Assembly (NCBI GenBank): GCA_003427395.1
Contig: BFEA01000488.1
Span: 686,215-715,072, forward strand
Direction of reading: 5' to 3'
Origin: Chara braunii
Lineage: Eukaryota; Streptophyta; Charophyceae; Charales; Characeae
DNA length: 28,858 bases
The notes below the pieces were generated by a model. It was not told the DNA's origin, did no database searches, and saw nothing but the letters and a program-made list of their open reading frames with translations. Positions 1-10,205 of this stretch are shown here, in pieces. A program made the translations under genes and the position numbers. Numbering within the stretch: the first letter of the stretch is position 1; every line of letters starts with the position of its first letter.

Positions 1-1956
1 GGGGTGCTGGCGCTCCTGTACAAGAAGGGGGCAAAGACTGATATTAGGAATTATAGGCCTATCACCCTCCTCACAGTGGTCTACAAGCTCATGGCAAAGG
101 CATTGGNCAACTGCATAACCCCAATAATGAGGGATATTATCCATCCCAACCAAATTGGCTTTATCNAGGGAAGGAACATTCAAGATAANATCCNTTTGGT
201 CAATGAGATGATAAAACTAACAAGGCANTCCAAAAACAATGCAGCGATTATCTTTATCGACTTTGAAAAGGCATACGACCACGTAGACTGGTTCTTCCTT
301 GACAAGTATCTGGAAAAGCTTAATTTTGGGACNGACTTNAGACGTTGGATTAAGATTNTCCATGAGAACGCAACAACCAGGGTTATGGTAAATGGCAATT
401 TGGCCCCCCCTATTGACCTTCAGAGATCAGTCAGACAAGGGGACCCTATAGCCCNCTATTTNTTCGTCATTGTCATGGAGGCACTAGCTGCCAACTTAAG
501 AACCCATAAGGACATCCAAAGAATTCAAGTTACTGCAATACCCAGGGAAGCCATTCCAGTATGNTCCCTGTTCGCTGACGACATGNCGCTGATGGTGGAC
601 GCATCTCGANAATCAATGAATGAGGTACAACACATGATGGATCGCTTCTGTGAGCTGTCAGATATGAAGGTTAACTNGGGAAACAAAACCCTNGGGTGGT
701 GGATACACCACCAAGGAGTGAGACCCCCAGAACAACCAGCAATCAACAGGCTCCCAAAGGAAGCCCCCATTAGGGTGTTGGGTATCTCCATGACGGCAGA
801 AGGCAGACCACCAACAAACAATAATTGGATTTTCACGCCACCCCTAGCCAAAATGTCCTTATGGAAAGACAAGCACACCTCCCTGTTCGGGCGTGCGCTG
901 ATTATCAACAATGTGGTCTTGGCCTCGATGTGGTATAAATCTGCAATTTGGGCATTGGATAAGAATGTCCTGCGCCCGCTGCAACGTCAGATCGCTGCCT
1001 TCCTGTGGCGGGGCGACCACGAGAAACACAACGTAATTNGTCAGGTAGCATGACACTCTATAATTCAGCCCAAAACTAAAGAAGGTTTGGGCATTATTGA
1101 CCCTNTAGTACAAACCAAAGCNTTGGCACTACANTGGCTTAAACGCCTTTTGTTTGATCCCGAAGTTCCCTGGAGAGGATTAGCCCTGGAGCAAATTTCT
1201 AGGTTGGCACCACAAACACCGACGGGGATCGACCCCATAACGTGGCTGGAAAATAGGGCATGGCCCATCCCAGGACCTAGATCGCCACAAAGTGACCCCC
1301 GTCCCGACTCCCTCAGACAAGCAGTCAGGGCTGACCTACGAAATGATCCCTTCTCGCCTACCCTCCTCAAAACATGGAGGAATCTCCCCCTCCCAGACAA
1401 AAAGGCACCAAAAAGATGGGAGGAGGTGGCACGCCAACCCCTCTTTGGAAACAGGTGGGTGGTGGACTCGCAAGGCCGGATGCTTCTTTGCACTGACTCC
1501 CCCTGGCAGAGCTGGGTCAAGCGGGGGATAATAAGGATAAATGACATATGGGACACTGACAAGATGGACTGGATCGNAANTGACCAGCTGCGGGAAAAGC
1601 TGCGGTACTGCCATCGACCACACGAAGCCCTGGAGACGGTGATAGAAATGATCCCGCTGGCCTGGTGGAAAACACTCCGTAAGGGCCCCACCCTGCAAGA
1701 ATCGGACTGGGTGGCGCTTCCACACCGGCAAGGAAGAGTGGGCAGGGTGGTCAACTACTCCCCGGATGGAATGGTGGTGGTGCAACTCTTTCAGGTGGGG
1801 CAAAACATCATCATCTANGAAAGTACCCCNCAAGAAACAGTGACTTGNCAAACAGGGGAGGTGTANANAATTAGGGTCCTTCACNAAAACGAGCAAAGGA
1901 TAGCCTACTNTCCCGGGACCCCCCTCCAACACTTAGCCTTGGATCCGNTGGAGTGA
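1..1956 (+). pseudogene. LINE ORF2 reverse transcriptase domain (interrupted)
   Basis: RNA-dependent DNA polymerase of an L1-type LINE, which would copy its own RNA at a nicked target in the nucleus. Frame 1 is open from base 1 and continues past the left edge. Motifs, numbered from base 4: NYRPITLL at residues 16-23; first catalytic Asp in FIDFEKAYD (about residue 86); RQGDP at 144-148; catalytic FADD at 190-193 (FADD is the usual plant L1 form). Thumb/connection-like sequence follows. A TGA at 1051-1053 interrupts the frame where a Trp codon is likely; the same frame then runs to a second TGA at 1954-1956. Both look like point mutations. Many codons hold n. Family assignment is firm; activity is excluded by the stops. 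Confidence 0.93.
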
Positions 1957-2941
1957 TCATGGNCGACTCAAGGAAGGAATGGCAAGAAATTCACCAAGTC
2001 ATTATATGCCTTAACAGTCAAATCAACGTATNGGCTCTTGAGGCCAAAAGCTTCTTTGTGTGACCTGGTGACAGAACGGTGGAAAGACCACCTGAATATC
2101 AGTCAAGAGGAGCTGAGACCGATTAGATGGTTCAAGATGGCTAAGGCTAAGCCGGCCAAAGTGGCTTCGCTGCAATGGCAGCTAGAACACCGCTGTCTCC
2201 CAACAAACAATTGGCTGATAGATAGGACGTCCCTGGAACAAAGGGGGCTAGCTCTCCCATAGTGCAGATTGTGCACAAATGCGTTCCCCTCCCGGAAAAG
2301 CCTTGAAACAATTGAGCACATATTCCTTCAGTGTCCGGGAGCACTCTAGCTGTGGAGATGGTGGGACAAAGTGTGGGAACAACTGGAAACAAAGACCCAG
2401 TGGCCCAGGGATTGGAAAGCCTTATTGTGCGAAGTCTGGCCCAAGGCCCTGATAGACCAGACTGATGATTTTACTTGCAATATGTTTAGAATAGGACGTA
2501 GGGCGATACTCTGGGCACTATGGAGACGACGCTGCACCTTTGAGATGGAGGGGGCAAAGACTGGAAGGACCAGAGTTCACGGAAAGTATTCAGCAACAGA
2601 TCCAGACAAAAATAACTGTAAAATGGAATGAAGTCAGAGCACAAATCCAACTCCTCGACAGATGCAAAGACATCAAACTTAAAATCCAGGACTTCTGCTC
2701 AAGCCGGCTTGGGGGTGAAAACGGGGGGAGGATAGGAACGGTGGAATGGGATGGAGAACATAAAGGACCAGGGGAGGATCAACAAGGAAGGGAGATAGTT
2801 AGAGATTATCGTCTGAAGTTCTATGAATGGACCAAGGTGGATGCAGAGACCCCATTGAAACCCCCTGAAGATTTTCCAGACTTATTTCCCCCCCCATCAC
2901 ACTCCCTAGTGGAAATGAAGTGGTATGGAATGGATGGGTAA
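1957..2941 (+). pseudogene. LINE ORF2 C-terminal region with RVT zinc knuckle (interrupted)
   Basis: Continuation of the LINE ORF2 in the same frame. After the stop at 1954 it reads on through residues typical of the region before the zinc knuckle (QWQLEHRCLPTN near 2170-2210). TAG at 2260-2262 falls directly before CRLC, and a His and Cys follow at EHIFLQC, giving the C-x2-C...H-x4-C pattern of the zf-RVT domain (about 2263-2340). Another TAG sits at 2347-2349, just before a Trp-rich stretch. Near 2540-2560 the coding potential moves to frame 2, which stays open to 2941 with a Lys/Gln-rich segment, so one indel is likely there. Upstream stops and the indel make it a pseudogene. Confidence 0.85.
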
Positions 2942-2955
2942 TAGGTTGTGTTCTT

Positions 2956-3077
2956 GCACAGCACTGTCTCAAGCAGGTAGAGGTGAGGTAGGAGGGGGAG
3001 GAACTAATAAGTCGAGCTCTGGCACAGCACTGCCTCAAGCAGGTAGAGGTGAGGTAGGAAGAGGAGGAACTAGTTTG
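2956..3077 (+). repeat. 66-bp tandem duplication in the LINE 3' UTR
   Basis: The block beginning GCACAGCACTG at 2956 recurs at 3022, a period of 66 bp, with a few substitutions. It lies between the end of the LINE reading frame and its poly(A). Tandem duplications in 3' UTRs are common in plant LINEs. Confidence 0.85.
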
Positions 3078-3179
3078 CTACAGTCGATATCTGGTGCCCA
3101 CTTCAGGGCGAAGAGGTTTACTACCCCTTCCCAATCTCCCGTCCAGTTAATGATACAGTTCAAACGTTCTCTGTAAAAA

Positions 3180-3280
3180 GGGACGTTGGACCCATTTTCC
3201 AGCAGGTGATGCTCCCTACCAATAGATGGAGCCTCCCCTTAGGTGGTAGTGGTGTCTGCTCGTACCAACACCACTATCAC
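3180..3280 (+). other. LINE 3'-end stem-loops
   Basis: Two hairpins precede the poly(A). GCTCC (3211-3215) pairs with GGAGC (3228-3232) around a loop containing AATAGAT. TAGTGGTGT (3247-3255) pairs perfectly with ACACCACTA (3268-3276), and the stem can be lengthened by a G-U and three further pairs. The first hairpin and its flanks recur at 9795-9849. Known for some LINE families: the 3' stem-loop is recognised by the LINE reverse transcriptase. That role is inferred here. Confidence 0.6.
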
Positions 3281-3291
3281 GGCAGGNGGNG

Positions 3292-3295
<4 letters not shown>

Positions 3296-3324
<29 letters not shown>
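3296..3324 (+). other. Poly(A) tail of the LINE
   Basis: Run of 29 A directly after the LINE 3' UTR, marking the 3' end of the insertion. Flanking sequence changes character at 3325. Confidence 0.9.
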
Positions 3325-3327
<3 letters not shown>

Positions 3328-3415
3328 TCATCCTATGGGGCCCATGTTGAAAACTCTAACTAACCTCTTGGAGAGAAAAAGGAAATCCTAAAGGAGTAAA
3401 AGAGAAAATATTTGA

Positions 3416-4035
3416 AACTACCTCCGGCTCTCTCCACAACACAGAGGGAAAAGGAGAGACAACACCTCTCCGCTGTGAAGAAAATTAGTATTGTCCTCAT
3501 TCTTACCTAAATCCCTCCCACCTGTCCTTGAGATGGCCCCGTAGAGAGGAGCTCCCTTCTCCTCANTGACCCCAACTTAGGACAAGCCCCCTAACAGACC
3601 NCCATTCCCTAAGAAACAAGCAGTTCCCACCAAAANCCTATCCCTGCATAATGACGGTCCCCCANCCCCCCTNNCAACCCTCTCCATGTTGGGAAAGTCC
3701 CTTGAGGACAACCCTAAAACCACCTCATCCCTCCACCCCTTCTCTCCACGACACAGAGGGGAAAAGAGAGGACAGCACCTCTCCATCGTGCAGAGAAACA
3801 GATTTTCCCTCACTCTGATCAAACNATTCCCTCCTGTCCTTGAGCTGCCCCTGTTAAGGGGCGACCCTTTCCCCTTATTGACCCCAGTTCAGGACAAGCC
3901 CTCTAACGAACCACCACTCACTCAAGAACGAGCAGTTCCAAAAGNCAGTCCCTGCAGAACAGTGGTTCCCCCGACCTCCATCCCAAACCTCTNTGTATGG
4001 AACANCCCCCGGAGGACAAACCTAAAAACCACCTT
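3416..4035. repeat. Two-copy tandem repeat of about 310 bp
   Basis: Landmarks recur in order at constant offset: CTCTCCAC-A/G-ACACAGAGGG at 3431 and 3743 (312 bp), and GAGGACAA-CCTAAAA at 3704 and 4012 (308 bp). Shared internal pieces include CCTGTCCTTGAG and AGGACAAGCCC. Identity is clearly below 90 percent, so this is an old duplication. The open frame at 3686-4075 lies in it but has no recognisable domain, many n bases and no second-copy counterpart. Confidence 0.8.
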
Positions 4036-5189
4036 CCATCACCANACGAAAATTAGAATCATCTATTCATTTTGAAATGAAATTGAGAAATGAANTTTAT
4101 CCAAATCATTTCACAGAAACAAGAAGTTCAAAACCAACAGACCTACCTCTNGGATTTTTCCCTCAAATCGAAAATTCANAAAATCATTCGAAATTCTTTC
4201 AAAAATAGGGAATCAATTAGGAAAGGATTTAAACATGTGTATTTAAGGAAAAACATTCGGATTTAGGTTTAGATATCCAAAAAGGATTTTCGAAATAGAA
4301 TCTCAAATCTCAGTTTGAGAAACGTTTAGCATAAAACTCACNGATTTCAGAATTATGAATTTATTTAGGACGGTCAGACAGAAGGATGGATTGCAAAAAG
4401 GATTGNCGCATTTCTGAGAAAAATTGTAAGAAGTNAATTCCAAAAATGAAAATTTTGAAAACAATGAATCATACGACTCTTAAGATCATTGATCATAATT
4501 GAGCAGCATCAACTACTTTAGAGNTACTAATTGAGAAATCACNTAAAGAAGCAAAGGATCAGACAACGCTAATTTCAAATCAAAATNCGATNAAAAGCAG
4601 AAGATTATTAGTAATTATTTGAATATGAGNAAGCCAAAACACACATGGGCAGGACCATGACCCTAAGGACTATCAACCAACGAGAANCCTCCATCCCCAC
4701 TTCCTCAACATCNCCACCTTACCATTCCCCCTCAAACCCTACCCCACCATTTTCAGGGAAAAGAAGACACCCTCCCTTCCACTGCTAGCCACTAGGCTCT
4801 ATGGCATTACTAGCACTGAAAACTTCAACGGCCATCTCCANTCCCCCAAGAAGAATCGAAAACAGTGTGGCACCTCCTCGCCAAACCCGTTGGCAAGTCN
4901 CCGCAGGAGGTTCAAGCCTTCATAAGGTCTTGCTTACCACCATATTGAGGAAGAAGAAGAACCCCTTGATGTAAAGCTTCCTTCAGTCCCGCTATTCCCA
5001 CTTGAACGACCTTCCTCCCCCTCTCCCTCCACATGAAAGTGTGCTCCCCCCTTCCGGCCAAAACACCAAAGTTGAGGCTCCCTCGTTACCCGAAATACAC
5101 TTCCCCTAATGAAACCCTGCCCCCCATAGCCCACCTTCCCATATGGCGTCACCCGACACACCCCATCCATGCACACCACCCTAGCAACT
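4036..5189. other. Non-coding stretch, AT-rich then C-rich
   Basis: 4070-4640 is AT-rich with dispersed GAAATGAAAT-like words and many single n bases. 4650-5189 is C-rich. I see no domain, RNA gene or strong repeat. The minus-strand open frame at 4934-5209 has no recognisable motif. Confidence 0.5.
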
Positions 5190-5367
5190 GCGTTCACAGG
5201 TGACGCCACCGTACTTCAAAACGCTCCTCGCTATATCCTCCGTGCCCCCTCCTTGCCATGCACTCTCTCCCACGCGTTCACAGGTGACGCCACCGTGCGT
5301 CAAAACGCTCCTCGCCAATGGTCGCCATATCCTCCTTGCCTTCTCCTTGCTATGCACTCCCTCCCAC
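5190..5367. repeat. Tandem duplication, 84-bp and 94-bp units
   Basis: GCGTTCACAGGTGACGCCAC begins at 5190 and again at 5274. The second unit carries an extra segment of about 12 bp (CAATGGTCGCCA-like). Both units hold the core TCAAAACGCTCC, a weak version of the motif at 6067 and, inverted, at 22066. Confidence 0.85.
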
Positions 5368-5399
5368 CACCACTCACCGCTGCTACCATGTGAAACCTC

Positions 5400-6049
5400 A
5401 AAGTTCCTGACGGGCGTGCCTGGTCGCACCGGGCGCAACGCTGCGCCCTCCGTCAGCCACAAGCCCCACATCGTAATGACATTAAAAAACGAAAATCAAA
5501 ATAACGTATAAAACGACAAAGAAAAATGCTCATTCTGGTGGGTCCCCTGATTTTTCTTTTCTTTTTTAATTAAAAACAAATGAAAAAATATTATTTATGA
5601 AAAATATATATAATGAAAAATATATGGGGGGGGTACCCTCCAATGATCTCCACCGTTTTACAAAAGAAAGAAAAAAACTTCCCTGCCAAGAAAAAAAAAA
5701 ACGAATTCCACTACCCGTGGCTGTCGTGACCGCTCAGCGTTTACTAATTTTGTGAACGGTAACGGGGTCTGGTCACACACCCCCCCCTTCATGAACAGGG
5801 GTACAACAGAGCGGTCAATACTTTCCCCTTCGAGTATTCTATTTTCTTTTGTTGTAATTGAGGGCCGCCAATCACAAAGAGACTTTCTATTTCTTGTTCC
5901 GCATCCTATTCTTCACAAATAAAAAGAAAAGTACAAAATCAAGATCAAAACACAACTACGAGATATACAAGCGTACTGATTTTGCTGCCCTAAGACTTTA
6001 GTGCATCAATGACTGGGGGCAAGTGTGCATAGTCACACGGATGAAAAAG
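5400..6049. other. Non-coding; GC-rich inverted repeat then AT-rich DNA
   Basis: 5407-5458 contains CTGACGG...CCGTCAG and the hairpin GGCGCA-ACGC-TGCGCC. 5500-5700 is AT-rich, with ATGAAAAATATA repeated near 5597-5625. No coding signal or RNA gene seen up to 6049. Confidence 0.45.
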
Positions 6050-6085
6050 CGTCAAAGATGGCGGTGTCAAAACGTGCTCCCCCAC
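6050..6085 (-). repeat. Dispersed 36-nt core repeat, copy A
   Basis: Read on the minus strand, these 36 bases match 22060-22095 on the plus strand at 33 of 36 positions (GAGCACGTTTTGACACC core). A weaker third copy is at about 21862-21902. Confidence 0.8.
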
Positions 6086-6086
6086 C

Positions 6087-6122
6087 GGCGGGCGCAGTGC
6101 TACCTGGAGCGCTGCGCCCGCC
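6087..6122. other. GC-rich 11-bp perfect hairpin
   Basis: GGCGGGCGCAG (6087-6097) pairs with CTGCGCCCGCC (6112-6122) around a 14-nt loop. It abuts the dispersed repeat copy at 6050-6085. The role is unknown. Confidence 0.7.
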
Positions 6123-6830
6123 CAGGCGGAAACGACGGGTGCACTAATGCGCGTTAAGACGCGAAGCTGCGATGGCGCTTTCACGAGGGCACGGCGGGTC
6201 AAAATCGTATGTGGTGATGACGCTTCTTGGAGACTTCGGTGGATGTGGAGACAGGAGGGGCGTGTGGTTGGCGTGCGGTTNGAGTAGCCATGTGGCGAAG
6301 NGGGGGTCTGTCTTCTGTGTTTTATCTATGTCTCTCGCTTCTCCGGTTCTTTGCTGTCATGGGTCGTTGGATTTGGACTAAATTCTCTGTGAACCTGTGT
6401 TAACAGGCTTGACATGGTCATTCACAACGCAACCGGGTCTGGGGAGTAACAGTGAGGCGGGGGCGTCCCAGTAAATGGCACTAATCTCTTCTAGTTGGTG
6501 CACTTTGCCATAGGGCTATACTACCACCAGCTGTGGGGAGGAGGAGTGGCTCCTTCTATAGGAAGAGGCTGGGCTGAGATTGGTCTGGACATCGGTTGGG
6601 CAGCTGGACAAGGGGACTGCAAGAGCGCAGCGGCGCGTGATGGTCTGCAGTGATTGGTGACTTGAGGTGAAGTTCGAGGCGGCGTCACGTAGCGACGGGA
6701 GCTCTGAGTGCAGCATTTTTTCATAAATTCAAACCTAAGTACTACTCTGATAGATGATTTGATGGTTAGGGATGTCTCATTGATGTTTTGTAAATCGAAA
6801 CCTAGCCTATTTCCTAATATTGGGCCTCAC
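6123..6830. other. No gene recognised
   Basis: Mixed-composition DNA. Short open frames on both strands (such as 6172-6381 plus and 6516-6716 minus) show no domain and overlap one another. No RNA gene or tandem repeat seen. Confidence 0.4.
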
Positions 6831-7231
6831 TGCACTACTCTAGACTCTTGAAGTTTTGAAAGTGGGTCTTCGCTACACTTACTCTCGATCGGGAAACTCT
6901 CGAAACCCGATTGAGAGTTGTCTGAAGCCACACTAGAACACCTCTCTCGAAACGTCGAGAGTCTCTCACCTGCAAAAACCGAATTTGCAGGTGTCCTCAG
7001 GAGTTGCCCGCCGACAGACTCGTTTTTTTAGAATGGTCCTCCTGTCCTGGCGGCCAGACTTTATCCCGTAGCTCAGTGGTGAAGCTCTTCTGTCGAGTCG
7101 GACGACGCCCAGGGTTTCGAGAGTTCATCTAGTGTCACAGGTTCTAGAGTAAGTGTAGCGAAAGCAGGTATTTCAAGAGTCACACCTCTCTTACAATGCT
7201 ACTCGAACTCTCGAAATATTTTGATAGTGCA
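6831..7231. mobile_element. Short multi-hairpin element with terminal inverted repeats (MITE/foldback-like)
   Basis: About 400 bp framed by inverted repeats: TGCACTA (6831-6837) and TAGTGCA (7225-7231); GACTCTTGAA (6843-6852) and its complement (7172-7181); TTCGCTACACTTACTCT (6869-6885) and its perfect complement (7146-7162). Inside are three consecutive hairpins: CTCTCGATCGGG/CCCGATTGAGAG (6882-6917, one G-T), CTCTCGA-AACG-TCGAGAG (6944-6961, perfect), and CACCTGCAAA/TTTGCAGGTG (6967-6993, perfect). CTCTCGAAA or its complement occurs four times. No protein is encoded. I could not identify a target-site duplication, so a transposon is the likeliest reading, with a structured-RNA locus as the alternative. 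Confidence 0.6.
7069..7126 (+). promoter_or_regulatory. tRNA-like RNA polymerase III box A / box B pair
   Basis: TAGCTCAGTGG at 7069-7079 matches a tRNA box A, and the surrounding GTAGCTCAGTGGTGAAGC is close to a tRNA D-arm. GGTTTCGAGAGTTC at 7113-7126 is a weaker box B (consensus GGTTCGANTCC, with insertion). Their spacing is within the tRNA/SINE range. I cannot fold a full tRNA, so this is a possible tRNA-derived internal promoter inside the hairpin element. Confidence 0.4.
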
Positions 7232-8060
7232 ACCCATTATTTTGGATGTTGAATAGAATGTTGTTGATCTCTACATCCGACGAATGATCTGTAAATCTGA
7301 TTTTTGTCTGATTCACAATCCGTAATTTCTTTTTATATAGATTGATGGTCGAAGTTTACAATCGACTACTTTGTTCTGTACTCATATAACCATCTAAATA
7401 AGTCTTCAACATNTGGTATAGTTTNTGAGCTACTTTTTGTATCCTTGGATTTGAAAACCACAGTTGTAAGATTAGTAAGTCTATTTGGACATCAAAATTA
7501 ATCTCNTAANCTTGTTTTCCAAATTTCAGCCGCATAATTTGATTTTTGTACTTCTGATGTCAAANTCTACGATTTCAAATNNNAGAATCCTGTTTTTTTA
7601 TCTATAAAAATCTGCNATTTNAAATAGTAAAATCTTGTTTTTTATCTAAATTTTTCTTTTCGTGAAACAATTTCTGTGTATAGATATTGATCTTATAATC
7701 GAGTTGAAAACCCTGAATTCGTAAGTGCCGGAATTTTGCCCTGCAGAGTTGTATTCTATGACCTTGGTTTTTCATTGATTGTGTTTGATATACTTGGATT
7801 TGGATGGTGGTTTTTTTTCTCCCTAGCTCACCCCTCCATGTTGGGTTTGCATAGGTAGGGGTGAGTGTCTTTTGGCTCAGTGGGGTTAGTAATTGGAAGG
7901 ATATGACGCGTCTTGCTGCCGAGGAGGCTAGTTGGTAGGACAGAAATAGGGCATATCAATGATGGAGATGGTCCGTTATAAGTCTTGCAGTAGTGAAGAT
8001 TAGGTGAGTTGGGTATGTCATGATAAGCACGACTAGTGCACGAGGGGAGCCGAATATTTT
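7232..8060. other. AT-rich non-coding stretch
   Basis: T-rich DNA with several n bases (7412-7621) and short repeated words such as AAAATCTG and TTTTTTATCTA. No coding frame, RNA gene or clear tandem period seen. Confidence 0.45.
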
Positions 8061-8119
8061 GAAATCTTGATTGCGGTGGTGGATTCAGCAGATCGTCCTA
8101 CGGCGGGTTTCACCATCAT

Positions 8120-9400
8120 ATTCATGAGTTCAAGGTTGGTCGATGCCAGTACGGGCTGGGGTTTGGTTGCGTTGCCCTGTAACTTGAGTTATGTTGAGGT
8201 TTGGGGCCTGGTCGAGATCTGGGGAATTGTCAAGGGTGGAAGCCTGGAAGGCAATCTAGTGGCTAACCGCGAGTTGCTACTAAGACGACGCTTGTCGGAG
8301 TTGGGGTGGGTCGCACTGCCCTGTAACCCAGCGGCTAGGGGTGTGAGGCCTGGTAGAGCTTGGTATCGAGGATAGGTGGGTTGAGGCAGTTGTAGGATGG
8401 TCGGTTGAATAACACAGGGGTAACTTGGTTTTTAATACTTTTCATTATTTCAGGTTTCAAATTATCCTAATTTGTTCTTAATTTTCACAAAAACATTTGT
8501 TGTTCTCAGTTGTTTTTGGTGGTCTTGAGAATGCTTTACGATTTCGGGTACTTCTTGTAATTCACTTTAGGCTTCTTTAATGCTGTTATATTCATGGATT
8601 TGTGGTTTTTCGATGCCAGAATGATGTTGGCTGGTGCTGGGGAGTTGCCCTGTAACCTGTTGATAGCAGGAGCGTGAGGCCTAGTAGAGAGATCCGGGGA
8701 TGCCTTGGGGCGGGCATTCCAAGGGAAAACCAAGCGTTGTTGTCGGGACGACGTTGGCCAGAGCTGGGGTGAGTCGTGTTGCCCTGTAACCTAGTAGGGT
8801 GGGGGCATGAGGCCTGGGAAAGCTCGGCAGGGAATAAGACAGTGTTAGAGAATTTTAGAGGATTTTGTTAGGGATTCCAGGGGTTCTGAGCATTCGAAGG
8901 ACTTATGTGGCTCTCCTTTTCTACTTAGTAATTGCTGCTTGAGTAACCTAGCAATGGTTAGTANTTANCCANTGGGATCTACAGCTATGGTGCTGATTTT
9001 CCCGAACTCCTTTAATATTTCTCAAAAAAAAGAAGGAGATGAATGATGGGATCTACANCTATGGTGCTGATTGGTNGCTTGACTGNTATTTNCCTTAGTC
9101 TTGTGTCCCAGTGGTTTGTGAATAGACAAGGTCAGAATGACGCTGGTCGGTGTTGGGGCTTGGTTGCGCTGCCCTGTAACTCAAACTGTACGAGGGCATG
9201 AGACCTGGTAGAGAGATCTGGGGAGTTGTCGAGGGTGGAAGGCACTCTANTGTCTTTTGGTGAGCTGCTGCCTAGTCAATGCTGGCCGGAGCTNGGGCGG
9301 GTCGCTTTGGCCTGTGGCCTAGCAGGTGGGGTTTTTTTGGGGTGGGTCATGCCACTTTGTAACCTAGTAGTTGGGCGCATGAGGCCTGTTAGAGATTGGG
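8120..9400. repeat. Compound tandem repeat around TGCCCTGTAAC
   Basis: A G/T-rich unit with the order GCTGGGG...TTGCCCTGTAAC...GCATGAGGCCTGGTAGAG recurs with the TGCCCTGTAAC core at about 8172, 8316, 8645, 8779 and 9169, and in decayed form near 9307 and 9353. Copies come in pairs 134-144 bp apart, and pairs recur about every 470-525 bp, which implies a higher-order repeat. Open frames at 8067-8375 and 9226-9516 are products of this repeat and have no domain. Confidence 0.8.
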
Positions 9401-9410
9401 CATCGGGATA

Positions 9411-9725
9411 TAGGGGTGAGGCAGGTAGGGCTGGGTTGCTTAAAGGCCCTAAGGCAGGTGGTTTTTTGAACTTTTTTCATTCTGAATGCTTCTTTGATNC
9501 GAGCNTTNNGGGATAGAGAATTTTAGTATTCTTATGTAGATTACACAGTTGTCTTTCTTATCCAAAGATAGGGGTGAGGCAGGTAGGGCTGGGCTGCTTA
9601 AAGGCCCTNAGGCAGGTGNTTTTTTNAACTTTTTTCATTCTGAATGCTCCTTTGATCCGAGCTTTGGGGGATAGAGAATTTTAGTATTCTTATGTAGATT
9701 ACACAGTTGTCTTTCGTATCCAAAG
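9411..9725. repeat. 158-bp recent tandem duplication
   Basis: Copy 1 (about 9411-9568) and copy 2 (about 9569-9725) are nearly identical, both beginning TAGGGGTGAGGCAGGTAGGG and ending TATCCAAAG. Most differences coincide with n bases. The high identity indicates a recent event or an assembly artefact. Confidence 0.92.
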
Positions 9726-9794
9726 CCGGGTAATGGCCCCGGTATCTCAAGGATCTCTCCATAAATTTCACAATTTGTCAATATGATCTTGAAT

Positions 9795-9881
9795 GGGACG
9801 CTAGGCCCGGTTCCAAGCACGTGCTGCTCCCCACGAATAGATTGGAGCATGTTTCCAATAAAAAAAAAAAAAAAAAAAAAA
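9795..9881 (+). mobile_element. 3' end of a second LINE or LINE-mobilised SINE, with poly(A)
   Basis: 9795-9849 aligns with 3180-3232 of the first LINE at roughly three quarters identity, including GGGACG, TGCTCCC, AATAGAT and GGAGC. The same hairpin is kept: TGCTCC (9825-9830) with GGAGCA (9844-9849). A run of 22 A follows at 9860-9881. No LINE coding sequence lies upstream, so it is either a heavily 5'-truncated LINE or a SINE carrying the LINE tail. The 5' boundary is not resolved; it could begin at the tandem duplication or near 9726. Confidence 0.65.
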
Positions 9882-10025
9882 GTGCAGCAATGGTTGGGAG
9901 ATGTCCCAAGGACATCCTACAGATGTTCATCAGGGACCCTTTACCTTACTTGTTTGCTAGTGGAACCGTGACCCCGGGCCACCCTGGTAACCTAGGGATC
10001 GGGAAAAAAGAAGAAAGGGAAAAAA

Positions 10026-10205
10026 ACAATTGATTGATTGATTGATTGATTGTGTAACAGGGGGAAAAAAACAAAAGATAAAATAAGGTCAATTTTTTTT
10101 TTTTAATTAATTGATTGATTGATTGTGTAATAACCTAATAGGGGGACAAAAAAAAAAATCACTTCATTTTTTTTTATTTTTTTTTTGATTGATTGTATAA
10201 TTGGT
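10026..10205. repeat. (GATT)n microsatellite inside an approximately 80-bp tandem unit
   Basis: GATT runs begin near 10028, 10112 and 10185. The first two runs are each followed by TGTGTAA, a G-run of five (or GGGGGAC) and an A-run; T-runs then precede the next GATT run. This gives two to three copies of a low-complexity unit. Confidence 0.75.

Larger units (their letters stand above)
1..3324 (+). mobile_element. LINE (L1-type non-LTR retrotransposon), 3' part, degenerate
   Basis: A non-LTR retrotransposon whose 5' part lies outside the window. Seen: a reverse-transcriptase reading frame open from the first base, a C-terminal zinc knuckle, a non-coding tail with a 66-bp tandem duplication and stem-loops, and a terminal run of 29 A. 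This order (RT, zinc knuckle, 3' UTR, poly(A)) is that of plant L1-clade ORF2. The copy is dead: in-frame stops at 1051, 1954, 2260 and 2347 and a frameshift near 2540-2560. Scattered single n bases suggest a collapsed multi-copy consensus. The endonuclease and ORF1 are not in the window, and the target-site duplication cannot be tested because the 5' end is missing. Confidence 0.93.

Noticed and set aside
4934-5511. Overlapping open frames on both strands
   Set aside because: They follow the 84/94-bp tandem duplication and show no domain or codon signal.
8945-8954. AGCAATGGTT as 5' target-site duplication for the poly(A) element ending at 9881
   Set aside because: Only 10 nt match with CAGCAATGGTTGGG after the tail, and it would place the start inside the compound repeat; not convincing.
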